Made by a program: the position numbers and the translations under genes. Shown in pieces: positions 1-8,415 of a stretch of DNA of 64,000 bases. How positions within the stretch are numbered: position 1 is the stretch's first letter; the number at the start of each line of letters is the position of its first letter. The DNA comes from UBA6022 sp032154105 (lineage in GTDB: Bacteria; Patescibacteriota; Saccharimonadia; Saccharimonadales; Saccharimonadaceae): assembly GCA_032154105.1 (NCBI GenBank), contig JALDYI010000001.1, positions 62,001-126,000 on the forward strand. The letters are read 5' to 3'. The notes beneath the pieces were generated by a model, which ran no database searches, was not told the origin of the DNA, and saw nothing but the letters and a program-made list of their open reading frames with translations.

Positions 1-18
1 ATAATTCAGGAGGTATAT

Positions 19-921
19 ATGGACTATGAAGATCAGTACGTAATGCAAGATCCAACAGATCAGTATAATCAACCAGACATTAACAAAGAGCAGAAGCAGC
101 CAGAGCCTGGACTTGATACGAAGCTTCAACCCAGGGCTGACCACGGCGAGAAAAGCTATGTCGGCAAGGGCCGCTTGCAGGGGAGGAGGGCGCTTATTAC
201 TGGCGGTGATTCGGGCATAGGGCGAGCCGTTGCTATCGCCTATGCCCGCGAGGGGGCAGACGTGGCTATCTCGTATCTACCTGAAGAAGCGGCGGATGCA
301 GAAGAGGTTGTCGCAGAAATTGAGGCGGCTGGCCATAAGGCGCTGGCTGTGCCGGGCGACATTACAAACGAGGGATTTTGCCAAGACATGGTGGAAGAGG
401 TAGCGGATGCATTTGGTACGCTTGATATTCTGGTGAATAATGCAGGTAAGCAAGTATTTATTGAAGATTTTGAGAAGCTCACTACGGAGCAATTTCAAAA
501 AACGTTTGAAACAAATGTCTTTGCAATGTTCTGGATTACAAAAGCAGCCGTAAAGTACATGCCAGCGGGATCGACAATTATTAACACGACATCTATTCAG
601 TCGTATCAACCTTCGCCCGGGCTTCTTGATTACGCCGCTTCAAAAGGTGCTATTACAACATTCACCAAAGGATTAGCACAGATGCTCGCTCAAAAGGGCA
701 TACGTGTTAATGCAGTGGCGCCTGGTCCTATATGGACACCTCTTCAGCCGAGTCATGGTCAGTCGCCTGAAAAGCTGGAAAAATTTGGAGAGGATACGCC
801 GCTTGGTCGAGCCGGACAGCCTGCGGAGCTTGCGCCTACGTATGTATTCTTGGCATCGCAGGAGTCGAGCTATATTACGGCAGAGGTTATCGGAGTAACG
901 GGTGGTAAGCCAATCTCATAA
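19..921 (+). CDS. SDR family oxidoreductase
   Basis: NAD(P)-dependent short-chain dehydrogenase/reductase of 300 aa, of the YhdF/stress-type group with a hydrophilic N-terminal extension (about 50 residues). The Rossmann motif TGGDSGIG is at residues 61-68, NNAG at 140-143, and the catalytic Ser192, Tyr205 and Lys209 (YAASK) are all present, so it should be active. Substrate cannot be told from sequence. A strong SD (AGGAGGT) lies just before the start. It begins an operon with a ChaB-like and an iron-permease-like gene, which suggests a stress or ion-homeostasis role (inference). Confidence 0.93.
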   Translation: MDYEDQYVMQDPTDQYNQPDINKEQKQPEPGLDTKLQPRADHGEKSYVGKGRLQGRRALITGGDSGIGRAVAIAYAREGADVAISYLPEEAADAEEVVAEIEAAGHKALAVPGDITNEGFCQDMVEEVADAFGTLDILVNNAGKQVFIEDFEKLTTEQFQKTFETNVFAMFWITKAAVKYMPAGSTIINTTSIQSYQPSPGLLDYAASKGAITTFTKGLAQMLAQKGIRVNAVAPGPIWTPLQPSHGQSPEKLEKFGEDTPLGRAGQPAELAPTYVFLASQESSYITAEVIGVTGGKPIS

Positions 922-931
922 AGGAGGAAAT

Positions 932-1159
932 ATGCCATATTCATCTAAAAACGAATTACCGGAAAGTGTAAAACATGTACTCCCTTCACATGCCCAGGAT
1001 ATTTACAAAGAGGCATTTAACAGTGCCTATGACGAGTATAAGGATCCAAAGGACCGGCGCGGTCACGAGGACAGAGAGGAGGTTTCTCATAAAGTTGCTT
1101 GGAGTGCGGTAAAAAAGAAATACGAAAAGTCAGACGACGGCAAGTGGCATGAAAAGTGA
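932..1159 (+). CDS. chaB: ChaB family protein
   Basis: Small hydrophilic 75-aa protein with the ChaB-type pattern: MPYSSKNELPESVKHVLP at the N-terminus, then AQDIYKEAFNSAYDEY and the VAWSAVKKKYEK segment. ChaB proteins are named after a putative regulator of cation transport, but their biochemical role is poorly known. The start at 932 is chosen because AAAGGAGGAAAT lies directly in front of it. It begins 10 nt after the SDR stop, so it is co-transcribed with it. Confidence 0.85.
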   Translation: MPYSSKNELPESVKHVLPSHAQDIYKEAFNSAYDEYKDPKDRRGHEDREEVSHKVAWSAVKKKYEKSDDGKWHEK

Positions 1160-1185
1160 TAATATAGCAGAATTGGAGGTGTATG

Positions 1186-1539
1186 ATGAGCAAGAAAAAG
1201 GCAGACGCATTTACTCGATTCACGACAAGCGTTTCAACTATCTTGGGCAGACCGTGGGTGTTTGTAGCTGCGCTATGTTTACTCGTGGCATGGGCGCTCA
1301 GCGGTCCACTTCTTGGGTTTTCTGATACGTGGCAGCTAATAGTTAACACAAGCACGACAATCATCACATTCTTAACGGTCTTCATTATTCAAAATACGCA
1401 AAACCGTGATAATTTAGCGATTAATATCAAGCTCGACGCTATTATGAAAAAGCACGATATTACTGATGATGATCTTGTGGATGCGGAAGATGAAAGTGAC
1501 AAAAAGCTAGAGCGTGAGAAAAAACGGATGCAGAAGTAG
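1186..1539 (+). CDS. low-affinity iron permease-like membrane protein
   Basis: 117-aa protein with two hydrophobic segments (about residues 22-42 and 48-68), the second carrying TIITFLTVFIIQNTQNRD, which is typical of the low-affinity iron permease family (PF04120). The C-terminal 45 residues are highly charged and helical. The family name comes from fungal Fet4; transport by short bacterial members is unproven. The SD GGAGGT at 1175-1180 fits the ATG at 1186 better than the ATG at 1183. Third gene of the SDR-chaB operon. Confidence 0.75.
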   Translation: MSKKKADAFTRFTTSVSTILGRPWVFVAALCLLVAWALSGPLLGFSDTWQLIVNTSTTIITFLTVFIIQNTQNRDNLAINIKLDAIMKKHDITDDDLVDAEDESDKKLEREKKRMQK

Positions 1540-1562
1540 GGGCGATGCCCTGGCGAGCTGAA

Positions 1563-2147
1563 CTACCAGATCTTACTGCTCTTTACCTTTAGCCATTTGG
1601 CAAAAGAGAGCTGAGCGCCCAGTAGTAGAAGTGTGCCGATGGCGAGCGTCGCAGCGACGATCATGATGATGTCGTACCCAATCTCGACTTCAAGAAAGTA
1701 TGTGCAGGCGCTTAGGATAATAGGAACTACGCAGACACCAAGCTTTATGTACACAATCACACGTGCTGTTAGCCGTTGCCGTTTTTTCTCTGGTAGTTTA
1801 GTGTGGTGGGTGATGGCCGGCACGATAAAACTTGAGGCACGTTGAGTCATCTTCTGACCTGACTTGGCAATGGCAACGGGAAATTTTATCAATACGTACA
1901 ACGTGACGCCAATAATGGCTGCGGTTGCAGCAAAAGCGATGATGAGGAGCAGGAGCGATGGCGGTCCGCTACTTGTTATTTCTTGTGTGGGCGCAGGCGT
2001 ATTGACCGGTCTGCGCAGTATCTCTGCAAGACGAACAATGCCTGGTAGGTAGGGCAATGTTGCCCACATCCACTGCAGCAAGCAGCTAAGATAAAAGAGA
2101 GTCCCCAGGAAGCTAACGACAAAGAGGCGCTTCGAGAAGTGTGTCAT
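1563..2147 (-). CDS. hypothetical four-helix membrane protein
   Basis: 194-aa integral membrane protein with hydrophobic segments at about residues 8-28, 62-88, 128-148 and 155-180, and a basic loop (KLPEKKRQRLTAR) between the second and third. I recognise no family. A -10-like TATTAT at 2154-2159 lies 6 nt before the ATG with no SD, so the mRNA is probably leaderless. It converges with the iron-permease-like gene, leaving 23 bp between the stops. Confidence 0.75.
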   Translation of the reverse strand: MTHFSKRLFVVSFLGTLFYLSCLLQWMWATLPYLPGIVRLAEILRRPVNTPAPTQEITSSGPPSLLLLIIAFAATAAIIGVTLYVLIKFPVAIAKSGQKMTQRASSFIVPAITHHTKLPEKKRQRLTARVIVYIKLGVCVVPIILSACTYFLEVEIGYDIIMIVAATLAIGTLLLLGAQLSFAKWLKVKSSKIW

Positions 2148-2166
2148 AAGAGTATAATACTAGGAG

Positions 2167-2670
2167 CTAATTTACCCATGTCGACCATGTTCCCGAGGTT
2201 CCATTCCATATATGGCCCATTTGCGATCCATTTACTCGATCGACGAGTGGGCAAGTAGTGGCGTCCGAGACATTTGAACTAGCTTGGATGCCTCCACTTG
2301 AGGATATGAAGAATCCCGCACCTGCGGCTGTGTAGGCGACACCAAGGGCGTATTGAGTTTTGTCCTCACTTGGGCAGTAATACCAATTATTTCTTGTAGT
2401 GGAATATATACTTTTATTGGCGTGAATATCCATTGCGGCAGTTAGTGAGGCTGGATATAGACCATCGGTAGTGACCGTTCGAGCGACTTCGAGCTTTTTA
2501 GCAAACATTGTCAGGTCGCTCTGGATCGAAGCATTACGAGCTCTATCTTGGATACCGTTGTACGCCACAATTGTAATAGCTGCTAAAATGCCGATGATAA
2601 CGATCACGATGAGAAGTTCTACGATTGTAAAGCCAATATCTTGAGTTTTATTTTTGATTGATATGTTCAT
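2167..2670 (-). CDS. type IV prepilin (major/minor pilin-like)
   Basis: 167-aa prepilin. After a short basic leader (MNISIKNKTQDI) comes the prepilin-peptidase site and N-terminal helix GFTIVELLIVIVIIGILAA, with the conserved Glu5. The C-terminal domain has a Cys pair (YYCPSED and TTCPLVD) likely closing a pilin D-loop. Start at 2670 is chosen because this gives a normal leader; a longer frame upstream has no pilin leader. A sigma70-type promoter (2695-2723) lies 25 nt upstream. Adjacent to a paralogous pilin with a duplicated promoter. Confidence 0.9.
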   Translation of the reverse strand: MNISIKNKTQDIGFTIVELLIVIVIIGILAAITIVAYNGIQDRARNASIQSDLTMFAKKLEVARTVTTDGLYPASLTAAMDIHANKSIYSTTRNNWYYCPSEDKTQYALGVAYTAAGAGFFISSSGGIQASSNVSDATTCPLVDRVNGSQMGHIWNGTSGTWSTWVN

Positions 2671-2694
2671 GTGTTTTATTGATTTATATAGGGA

Positions 2695-2723
2695 AGTATG
2701 AAGCACGAGCATAATTGAGTCAA
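2695..2723 (-). promoter_or_regulatory. pilin promoter copy 2
   Basis: On the minus strand TTGACT, 17 nt, CATACT. It sits 25 nt before the pilin start at 2670. About 37 bp around it are nearly identical to the promoter of the neighbouring pilin (3285-3313), so the promoter was duplicated with the gene. Confidence 0.75.
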
Positions 2724-2746
2724 ACGCTGCCATTGATGGCCTGTGG

Positions 2747-3268
2747 TTATTGTCCTGCTGTGAACCATGCTTCCCATGCTCCATTTACACCGAGCCACGT
2801 GGCTGCATAGCCGCTCGCTGTGGTTGGAATACCGGCAGCGGGACATAAGTCGACGTTGCTGTTGCCGGGCCAGTTTGAGAAAGTGATCGCTCCGCCATTA
2901 CTTGAATACGCAAAGCCAGTTCCCGAGGTGCTTCTGCCTACGACTGCAGCCGCTCCGTTGTCAGCCCGGCAGTAAACGAGAAAGTTCCCACCTCCACCGT
3001 ATGACTTTCGGGTAACTGACATTGTATTGTTGATGCTTGAATACGTTGAAGGTAGGGCGCCGTTGAGTACGTAGTACTCCTGCAATTTAGTAAAGCTTTG
3101 CTTTAGGTCGGTTTTTATTACTGTGTCATTTGCACGGTTCTGAATGCCGTTATATGCGACGATAGTAATAGCAGCCAAGATGCCGATAATGACGATCACG
3201 ATTAAAAGTTCTACGATCGTGAAACCAGTGATTGCGGATTTATTTTTAATCTTTGTGTTTAAGTTCAT
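2747..3268 (-). CDS. type IV prepilin
   Basis: 173-aa prepilin with leader MNLNTKIKNKSAIT, then GFTIVELLIVIVIIGILAA and AYNGIQNRAND, the standard pilin helix with Glu5. The globular part contains two cysteines (VYCRAD, VDLCPAAG). Start 3268 is picked as the Met just before the basic leader; sequence farther upstream lacks pilin character and contains the promoter at 3285-3313. Paralogue of the pilin at 2167-2670; the stop lies 24 nt before that gene's -35, so each has its own promoter. Confidence 0.9.
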   Translation of the reverse strand: MNLNTKIKNKSAITGFTIVELLIVIVIIGILAAITIVAYNGIQNRANDTVIKTDLKQSFTKLQEYYVLNGALPSTYSSINNTMSVTRKSYGGGGNFLVYCRADNGAAAVVGRSTSGTGFAYSSNGGAITFSNWPGNSNVDLCPAAGIPTTASGYAATWLGVNGAWEAWFTAGQ

Positions 3269-3284
3269 CAGATTCCTGCAGGGA

Positions 3285-3313
3285 ATTATGAAGCACAAGC
3301 ATAATTGAGTCAA
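3285..3313 (-). promoter_or_regulatory. pilin promoter copy 1
   Basis: On the minus strand TTGACT, 17 nt, CATAAT, ending 16 nt before the pilin start at 3268. It shares its flanks and spacer (one base different) with the promoter at 2695-2723. Confidence 0.8.
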
Positions 3314-3409
3314 ACGCTCTGTTGTCAGCAGGCGGGGTGTGTTTGCGACATGGCCAGGATATTCCTGTCGGGCCAAAATAAAAGCTAAGCATTTGACGGG
3401 CATGAAAAG

Positions 3410-3460
3410 AGCCCGCACCTCCAGTGGACGAATGGCTCTCGACCATTGAAGGTGCGGGCT
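3410..3460. terminator. bidirectional intrinsic terminator
   Basis: Arms AGCCCGCACCT (3410-3420) and AGGTGCGGGCT (3450-3460) are perfectly complementary. A T-run follows on the plus side (TTTTTTCG), and CTTTTC on the minus side, where it would end the transcript of the gene at 3498-4034. Confidence 0.75.
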
Positions 3461-3497
3461 TTTTTCGTTCCGTGAAGTGCGGGACTTGGGTTTGGGG

Positions 3498-4034
3498 TTA
3501 GTAGATGTCAGGCGCACGCATGACATCGTCGGTCGCTGGTGTTAGCGTTTGGAGGGATGCCCACCAGTTGCTTGGTCGGACAAAGTACCGCGTGAAGCCA
3601 TCATAGTGCTCGCTGCGATACTCCCTCTTGCGAACACCGCTTGTGACGTGTTCAGCGAGGCTTGCGAAGAGGGCAGTGATAGCCTCCTCTTCACTGGCGA
3701 AGTCGTCGGCGGTCACCTCGGCGGTCTGCCATGTGCCATCCGAGGCGTATATCGCGCTCACGGTTTGAAAGGTGGTTGACGGTGCGTTCGACCTATCTTG
3801 AACGTACTGTTCGACATTGTCGAGATTGGACAGGATGTCGTGAGCGCCGGTGTACTCGGTGACGAACCCGTACTGTTCATCGCTCACTGTGAGCCGTGGC
3901 TTGGTGTACTCTTCTACGAATGTCAGAGAATACACAAGGCCGCGAGTATCGAGCGCGACGACCACCGACTCGTGCGAGTCTTCGACTAACAGGTCGGTTT
4001 GACTGGATGTTGCAAGTTTCAGCCTAGCTGCCAT
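3498..4034 (-). CDS. hypothetical soluble protein
   Basis: 178-aa protein with no signal peptide or membrane segment and no family I recognise. It is acidic, with an aromatic-rich C-terminus (TRYFVRPSNWWASL). SD GAAGGTG lies close before the ATG. The gene is a self-contained unit: a leader with three tandem hairpins (4058-4110), the ORF, then a strong terminator (3410-3460). This differs from the leaderless housekeeping genes and resembles other accessory genes in the window. Confidence 0.75.
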   Translation of the reverse strand: MAARLKLATSSQTDLLVEDSHESVVVALDTRGLVYSLTFVEEYTKPRLTVSDEQYGFVTEYTGAHDILSNLDNVEQYVQDRSNAPSTTFQTVSAIYASDGTWQTAEVTADDFASEEEAITALFASLAEHVTSGVRKREYRSEHYDGFTRYFVRPSNWWASLQTLTPATDDVMRAPDIY

Positions 4035-4057
4035 GCTTCACCTTCTCTCATTGTCAG

Positions 4058-4110
4058 CAGGCAAAAGCCTGACCGCCTGCACGGTGCAGGGATCTGGGCT
4101 CAAAAGAGCC
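4058..4110 (-). promoter_or_regulatory. tandem-hairpin 5' leader
   Basis: Three perfect short hairpins in the leader of the gene starting at 4034: 4058-4071 (5-bp stem, 4-nt loop), 4077-4089 (CTGCA arms) and 4097-4110 (GGCTC/GAGCC, 4-nt loop). Two have the same TTTT loop when read on the transcribed strand. Function unknown. Confidence 0.5.
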
Positions 4111-4196
4111 GAGGTCTCTACACCGCCAAGGAGAAGTGATGACTAAGAATAGTTATGGGCCAAAAGGCGAGTCTTTGCAAGCAGTAGCGTAATTAG

Positions 4197-4323
4197 TGGC
4201 GGTGAAAGGACAGCGCTTCGCTTCTTCATTTGTTCGTTAAAATATGTAAACACATTTTAATTTCACTGCATTTCGCCAAACCTTCGACTATTTTTGCTCT
4301 GCAAAAAGCCGAAGGTTTGAATC
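4197..4323 (-). other. tRNA-linked T-arm-mimic element (Pro copy)
   Basis: Read on the minus strand, 3' of tRNA-Pro and its terminator. Order: a 14-nt stretch (4310-4323) complementary to the T-arm of the adjacent tRNA-Pro; a small hairpin (TTTTTGC/GCAAAAA arms at 4290-4307); a 12-nt copy of the T-arm 5' half, GTCGAAGGTTTG (4277-4288); an insert with hairpin arms at 4237-4243 and 4254-4260 around the 10-nt loop GTGTTTACAT; AGCGAAGCGCT; then a copy of the T-arm 3' half and acceptor strand, GTCCTTTCACC (ending about 4200). Same plan as the elements by tRNA-Gly, -His and -Glu. No family recognised. Confidence 0.6.
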
Positions 4324-4340
4324 TCAATCTCTAACCAGAT

Positions 4341-4362
4341 AAAAAGACCGTGCAAGACGGTC
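4341..4362 (-). terminator. tRNA-Pro terminator
   Basis: Stem GACCGT/ACGGTC (4346-4351 with 4357-4362) followed on the minus strand by TTTTT. It starts 9 nt after the CCA end of tRNA-Pro. Confidence 0.8.
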
Positions 4363-4370
4363 ATTTTATT

Positions 4371-4446
4371 TGGTCGGGGTGAAAGGACTCAAACCTTCGA
4401 CCTCTCGGTCCCAAACCGAGCGCGCTATCAACTGCGCCACACCCCG
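4371..4446 (-). tRNA. tRNA-Pro (TGG)
   Basis: 76 nt with encoded CCA. Acceptor CGGGGTG pairs with CACCCCG; anticodon loop TTTGGGA between CTCGG and CCGAG gives anticodon TGG; T-arm GAAGG-TTTGAGT-CCTTT. Followed by an intrinsic terminator and the structured element at 4197-4323. Confidence 0.95.
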
Positions 4447-4539
4447 ATAGGTGGTAACTTGAGTGATTATAGCCTATTTTGCCGATGAAATCTAGGGGGT
4501 GGGTGGCTTTTTTGTCATAAAATCGCTACCATCATAAGT

Positions 4540-6063
4540 ATGCTACATACACTTCTTAAGCGCCTTGGGTTACAAAAACAGTCATTTGCTGAACGTCATA
4601 TCATTATCGTTATGATTATTGGGGCCGTGCTGGCGATGGCCATCAGTCTAGTCATCGGTCTGAGCCAGAGTGTATGGTTCGACGAGGCGTATTCTATTTT
4701 GCTTGCCAAGCAGTCGGTACCGCAATTACTGCACCTAGCAGCAATCGATACCCACCCTCCGCTCTACTATCTACTCCTTAAGGGCTGGGCTAGTATGTTT
4801 GGCTGGAGTGAACTCGCACTTCGTAGCCTGAGTGTCCTTGCTATGGGCGCCGCCGCCTTCCTGGCTGGCATGCTCGTGAAGCGATTATTTGGAGCAAGAA
4901 TTGCGCTTGTTGCGATGATTTTTATCGTACTGTCGCCGTTTTTGATGCGCTACGGGTTTGAGATCCGCATGTACTCAATCGGCTCGTTGATTGGTATTGC
5001 TGCAACATATACATTGATCTTGGCGCTTGACGCAAAGAAAAAGACCCAGCGTCTATGGCTCTACGCGGCCTACGCGGTACTGGTGGCTGCAGGTGTGTAT
5101 ACCTTGTACTACACTGCCTTGCTCTGGATGGCTCATGTCGTATGGCTCGCGTGGATGCATTGGCAGAGTAAGCGCTCATTTAGAGAGTTGGTGCGCGCGC
5201 CGTGGCTCATGGCCTGCGTTGGGGCGGTTGTCCTTTTCTTACCCTGGCTTCCTGCTTTCTTGAAGCAGATGAGCAATGGTGCTCTAGCCCCAATCTCGCA
5301 GGCTATGACGCTCGATAATCTGCTCGGGATCGTGTCGTTTAATTTTGTATACCAACCTATTTGGCAGCTCAACGCGGTGATGTCGTTACTAATGTTATTT
5401 GTACTGATTATGATTGGCTGGCTCAGTGTTATGGCATTAAAGCGCGTGGCGGCAAAGCAAAAGCGGTATCTTATTCTATTTATGCTGTACCTTCTCGTGC
5501 CGGTAGCGGCCTTGACACTGATTGGTCTGGTGCGCCCGATGTATATCGAACGGTACCTTGCGCATGTGGCTATTGGCGGTAGTGTATTCGTTGGTGTTGC
5601 TGCTGGGCTGGTGTATCCGCATGTCACCAAGTCTAAGAAGTGGCTGATCGGTGTTCTCGCTGGCATCTTGGTGATTGGCATTATGCAGCTTGTGACTGCT
5701 GGCAACTTCAATTTTCAGCGCATGCAGCACCCTAAGCTGAAGCAAGCGGCTATTATGCTGCACGATTGCAGTGATAAAACGAAGATCTTGGCTACGGATC
5801 CGTATGTCGCCATTGAGCTCGATTACTATGCTGCCTCGTGCCCTATTTATTTTTACAGTGATGCGCGCGAGCTGAGGGGTGGCTATGCGCCGTTAAATGG
5901 TAGCGCCCGACAAGTAAAGAACCCCGAGATCGATCTAGCCGATAGTGACATGATTTATTACATCTATTATGGCGACCCTACTGTGCAGTTACCGCGTGGC
6001 CTTCAACTAACAGATCGCACTTCATACGGTGCACTGACTGTCGATCGCCTTAGCGCGGAATAA
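4540..6063 (+). CDS. GT39/PMT-type membrane glycosyltransferase
   Basis: 507-aa polytopic membrane protein with about 10-12 hydrophobic segments. The N-terminal periplasmic loop has the GT39/ArnT-like signature WFDEAYS (residues 46-52), with the Asp-Glu pair, followed by DTHPPLYYLLL (70-80). These enzymes move sugars from polyprenyl-phosphate carriers to proteins or envelope glycans on the outer face. The acceptor is unknown here; pilins and the LPXTG protein in this window are possible (inference). A TACCAT -10-like box lies 7 nt before the ATG, so it is probably leaderless. The 3' end overlaps the convergent OpgC-like gene by 14 bp. Confidence 0.85.
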   Translation: MLHTLLKRLGLQKQSFAERHIIIVMIIGAVLAMAISLVIGLSQSVWFDEAYSILLAKQSVPQLLHLAAIDTHPPLYYLLLKGWASMFGWSELALRSLSVLAMGAAAFLAGMLVKRLFGARIALVAMIFIVLSPFLMRYGFEIRMYSIGSLIGIAATYTLILALDAKKKTQRLWLYAAYAVLVAAGVYTLYYTALLWMAHVVWLAWMHWQSKRSFRELVRAPWLMACVGAVVLFLPWLPAFLKQMSNGALAPISQAMTLDNLLGIVSFNFVYQPIWQLNAVMSLLMLFVLIMIGWLSVMALKRVAAKQKRYLILFMLYLLVPVAALTLIGLVRPMYIERYLAHVAIGGSVFVGVAAGLVYPHVTKSKKWLIGVLAGILVIGIMQLVTAGNFNFQRMQHPKLKQAAIMLHDCSDKTKILATDPYVAIELDYYAASCPIYFYSDARELRGGYAPLNGSARQVKNPEIDLADSDMIYYIYYGDPTVQLPRGLQLTDRTSYGALTVDRLSAE

Positions 6064-7171
6064 TTTTCATCAGGAATTTGTAGCGGACCGATAGCCAGAT
6101 AAGTCCGACAATGACGAGTGAGCCCATGAGGTTCACGAGTATACTAGAGCTAGCCTGCCACATGATAAGGTGGGCGAAGAATAGTACGAATGCGTGGATA
6201 ATGTAGACATAGAGCGAATTGTTGCCAAATGGAATAAGTATCCATCCAAACCAGCGTACAATTGCGCGTTCGTAGCGGTGGAAAAGCCAGAAACCAAATG
6301 AGAACCAGGTGGCAAAAAGCAGGATGCGCGGCAGGGGGAGTGATTCTTTGGTGAAGAAGGGGAGCGTTGCGTTATACGCGTGAGCTAGTGTTTCGCCAAC
6401 TGCTCCAGGTATATCCTTGCTGAAGAATAGGATAATATTCGCGACGATAGTAATGATGGCAACTGAGGCGATTGTACCCATGATATTCCTTTGGATCCGA
6501 TCGCTAAGTCCTTGCCACCACGCCGTGAGCTTTGGCCAGTAAAAGCCAATCGTGAAGCCACCAAAGAATATGAGTTGCCAAGCAATCGGCATCAAGAGTT
6601 CATCGGAAAGATGAGAGGCTCCAGTTTCGGGAAATAGCAGCCAGATAATCACGCTGATGCTCATGAGGATATACCACTTGCCTTTTCGAAGGAGCCAAAG
6701 CGCGATCGGACTCGCTAGGATGAAAATACTATACAGGCGTAAGTAGTCAGCCCAGCCATAGATATAGTTAAAGGTGAGTGCGCCGCCAAGTACGTTCCAG
6801 AATGATTCGGTGATTGGCCGGATGCCTGGCTTGAGCCCCGGATTATCTATAAAGAAGAGCCAGCCAATAAGGGTGAAGATGAGCATCAGGATGATACTTG
6901 CGATATAGAGGTGAGCGCCGCGTTTAATAAGAAGGTGAGCTGCTTTTTTAAACGGCTGATCTATGAGGCGACGACCGCGTACGATGCCGAGAATAATACC
7001 CGAGATGAGGAAGAATCCCTCTGCGGCAGTGACGAATAAGTCACCTCGAGCAGCCACGATATCGAGACCACTAGGGTACCAATAGAGATGATTGAGGATG
7101 ATAGATAAGAGGAAATAGCCGCGCAGCAGATCGAATGTTAAAAGGCGCGAGGATGTCTTTTCGGGTTTCAC
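6050..7171 (-). CDS. OpgC-family membrane protein (acyltransferase-like)
   Basis: 373-aa membrane protein with about ten hydrophobic helices. The start FDLLRGYFLLSIILNHLYW is typical of the OpgC/acyltransferase-3-like superfamily, with an Arg and His in the first helix region. OpgC succinylates periplasmic glucans in Proteobacteria; here an envelope-glycan modifying role is only inferred. GTG start, 24 bp before the divergently read region of the peroxiredoxin gene. Confidence 0.75.
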   Translation of the reverse strand: MKPEKTSSRLLTFDLLRGYFLLSIILNHLYWYPSGLDIVAARGDLFVTAAEGFFLISGIILGIVRGRRLIDQPFKKAAHLLIKRGAHLYIASIILMLIFTLIGWLFFIDNPGLKPGIRPITESFWNVLGGALTFNYIYGWADYLRLYSIFILASPIALWLLRKGKWYILMSISVIIWLLFPETGASHLSDELLMPIAWQLIFFGGFTIGFYWPKLTAWWQGLSDRIQRNIMGTIASVAIITIVANIILFFSKDIPGAVGETLAHAYNATLPFFTKESLPLPRILLFATWFSFGFWLFHRYERAIVRWFGWILIPFGNNSLYVYIIHAFVLFFAHLIMWQASSSILVNLMGSLVIVGLIWLSVRYKFLMKIIPR

Positions 7172-7215
7172 CTACCTAGTATAGCAGGCCTTACTTGGAG
7201 TATACTGAAGGGGAT

Positions 7216-7683
7216 ATGATGACACCTACCCCCTACCCTGCTCCAGATTTCAACGTTGCCGATACGGACGGAGTGCAGCGTTCGCTTGCCGATTATCGTG
7301 GTAAATGGGTAGTGCTGTATTTTTACCCAAAGGACGATACGCCAGGCTGTACTATCGAGGCATGTAGCCTGCGTGATGCGCGCGATGATATCGCTGCGCT
7401 TGGCGCAGAAGTGGTGGGTGTAAGTGCCGATGATGGCACGAGCCACGATAAGTTTAAAGCGAAACATAGTCTTAATTTTACGCTTCTAAGCGACCCCGAT
7501 CTTACGATAATCCGGGCGTACGATGCATGGGGTCCAAAGCAGTTTGGTCGCGAAGGTATTTTACGCCGGACGTTTATTATTAATCCCGAAGGTCAGGTGC
7601 TGAAAGTATACGGCCGTGTCACGCCGCTTGGTCATGGCAATCAAGTGATTGCAGAGCTACAGAAGCTACAGGCTGCAAAGTAG
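7216..7683 (+). CDS. bcp: peroxiredoxin, Bcp/PrxQ type
   Basis: 155-aa thiol peroxidase that reduces H2O2 and organic peroxides in the cytoplasm. The active-site motif YPKDDTPGCTIEAC places the peroxidatic and resolving cysteines at 45 and 50, matching the atypical 2-Cys Bcp pattern. The conserved Arg (GILRRTFIIN) is present. Start 7216 is chosen for the SD GAAGGGGAT immediately upstream; an earlier in-frame ATG at 7195 has no SD and would add seven residues unlike the family. Confidence 0.92.
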   Translation: MMTPTPYPAPDFNVADTDGVQRSLADYRGKWVVLYFYPKDDTPGCTIEACSLRDARDDIAALGAEVVGVSADDGTSHDKFKAKHSLNFTLLSDPDLTIIRAYDAWGPKQFGREGILRRTFIINPEGQVLKVYGRVTPLGHGNQVIAELQKLQAAK

Positions 7684-7689
7684 AACCTA

Positions 7690-8415
7690 CTAGCGCGGAC
7701 GCTTAAGAGCTGCCTCGCGGGCGAGTTCGGCAAAACGATCGTCAATAACAGTAGGAGTGAAGTCGCCGTATTTGTTGACGGCGGCTTTTTCGATAAGGAA
7801 ATCGGCAATTGCCGGGTTCTTCGGGAGAAGCGAACCGTGCAAGTAGGTAGCGATGATGTTGTGATAACGGGCGCCCTCGGTGTCGTCCTTGCCGTTATTG
7901 CCGGCTCCTTTAATGACACGCCCGAGCGGTGTAACGCCGTGGCCAAGAAATGTTTGTCCGCTGTGGTTCTCGTAGCCGATAATCGTGCCAAGTTCATCAC
8001 TCTCGGTGGTGATATTGCCGGTCAGACGCTCTGGTCCGCCGTGGGTTTCGATATCAAGGAGACCAATTCCTTGGATGATTTGACCATCCTGGGTTTTAAA
8101 GAACTTGCCAAGTAGCTGGTAGAGGCCGCAAATCATAAGCATCGGCGTGTCGCCGTCGGCAAGTTTTTTGAGCTTGTCGCCAATAGTGAGTAGGTCGGAC
8201 TGGATGACTGATTGGCCGGAGTCTTGTCCGCCGCCACCGACGATAATATCAATATCACTCGGGAACACATCACCTGGGTTATACTCTTTCAAAATAGCCG
8301 TATAGCCATGCCATTCAAGACGGCGCTTGAGCGTGAGTGTGTTGCCCCAGTCGCCGTAAATGTTCATATCGCGCGGGTAAAGCTGAAGAATAGTAATGGT
8401 GCGTTTGTTGGTCAT
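7690..8415 (-). CDS. gatD: lipid II isoglutaminyl synthase, glutaminase subunit GatD
   Basis: 241-aa class I glutamine amidotransferase of the CobB/CobQ-like type. Catalytic Cys96 in MLMICGLYQLLG and His193 in YLHGSLLPKNP are at the positions expected from GatD of Gram-positives. It supplies ammonia from glutamine to MurT for amidation of D-Glu in the lipid II stem peptide. Its start overlaps the murT stop by 4 nt, which indicates translational coupling within a murT-gatD operon. Confidence 0.95.
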   Translation of the reverse strand: MTNKRTITILQLYPRDMNIYGDWGNTLTLKRRLEWHGYTAILKEYNPGDVFPSDIDIIVGGGGQDSGQSVIQSDLLTIGDKLKKLADGDTPMLMICGLYQLLGKFFKTQDGQIIQGIGLLDIETHGGPERLTGNITTESDELGTIIGYENHSGQTFLGHGVTPLGRVIKGAGNNGKDDTEGARYHNIIATYLHGSLLPKNPAIADFLIEKAAVNKYGDFTPTVIDDRFAELAREAALKRPR

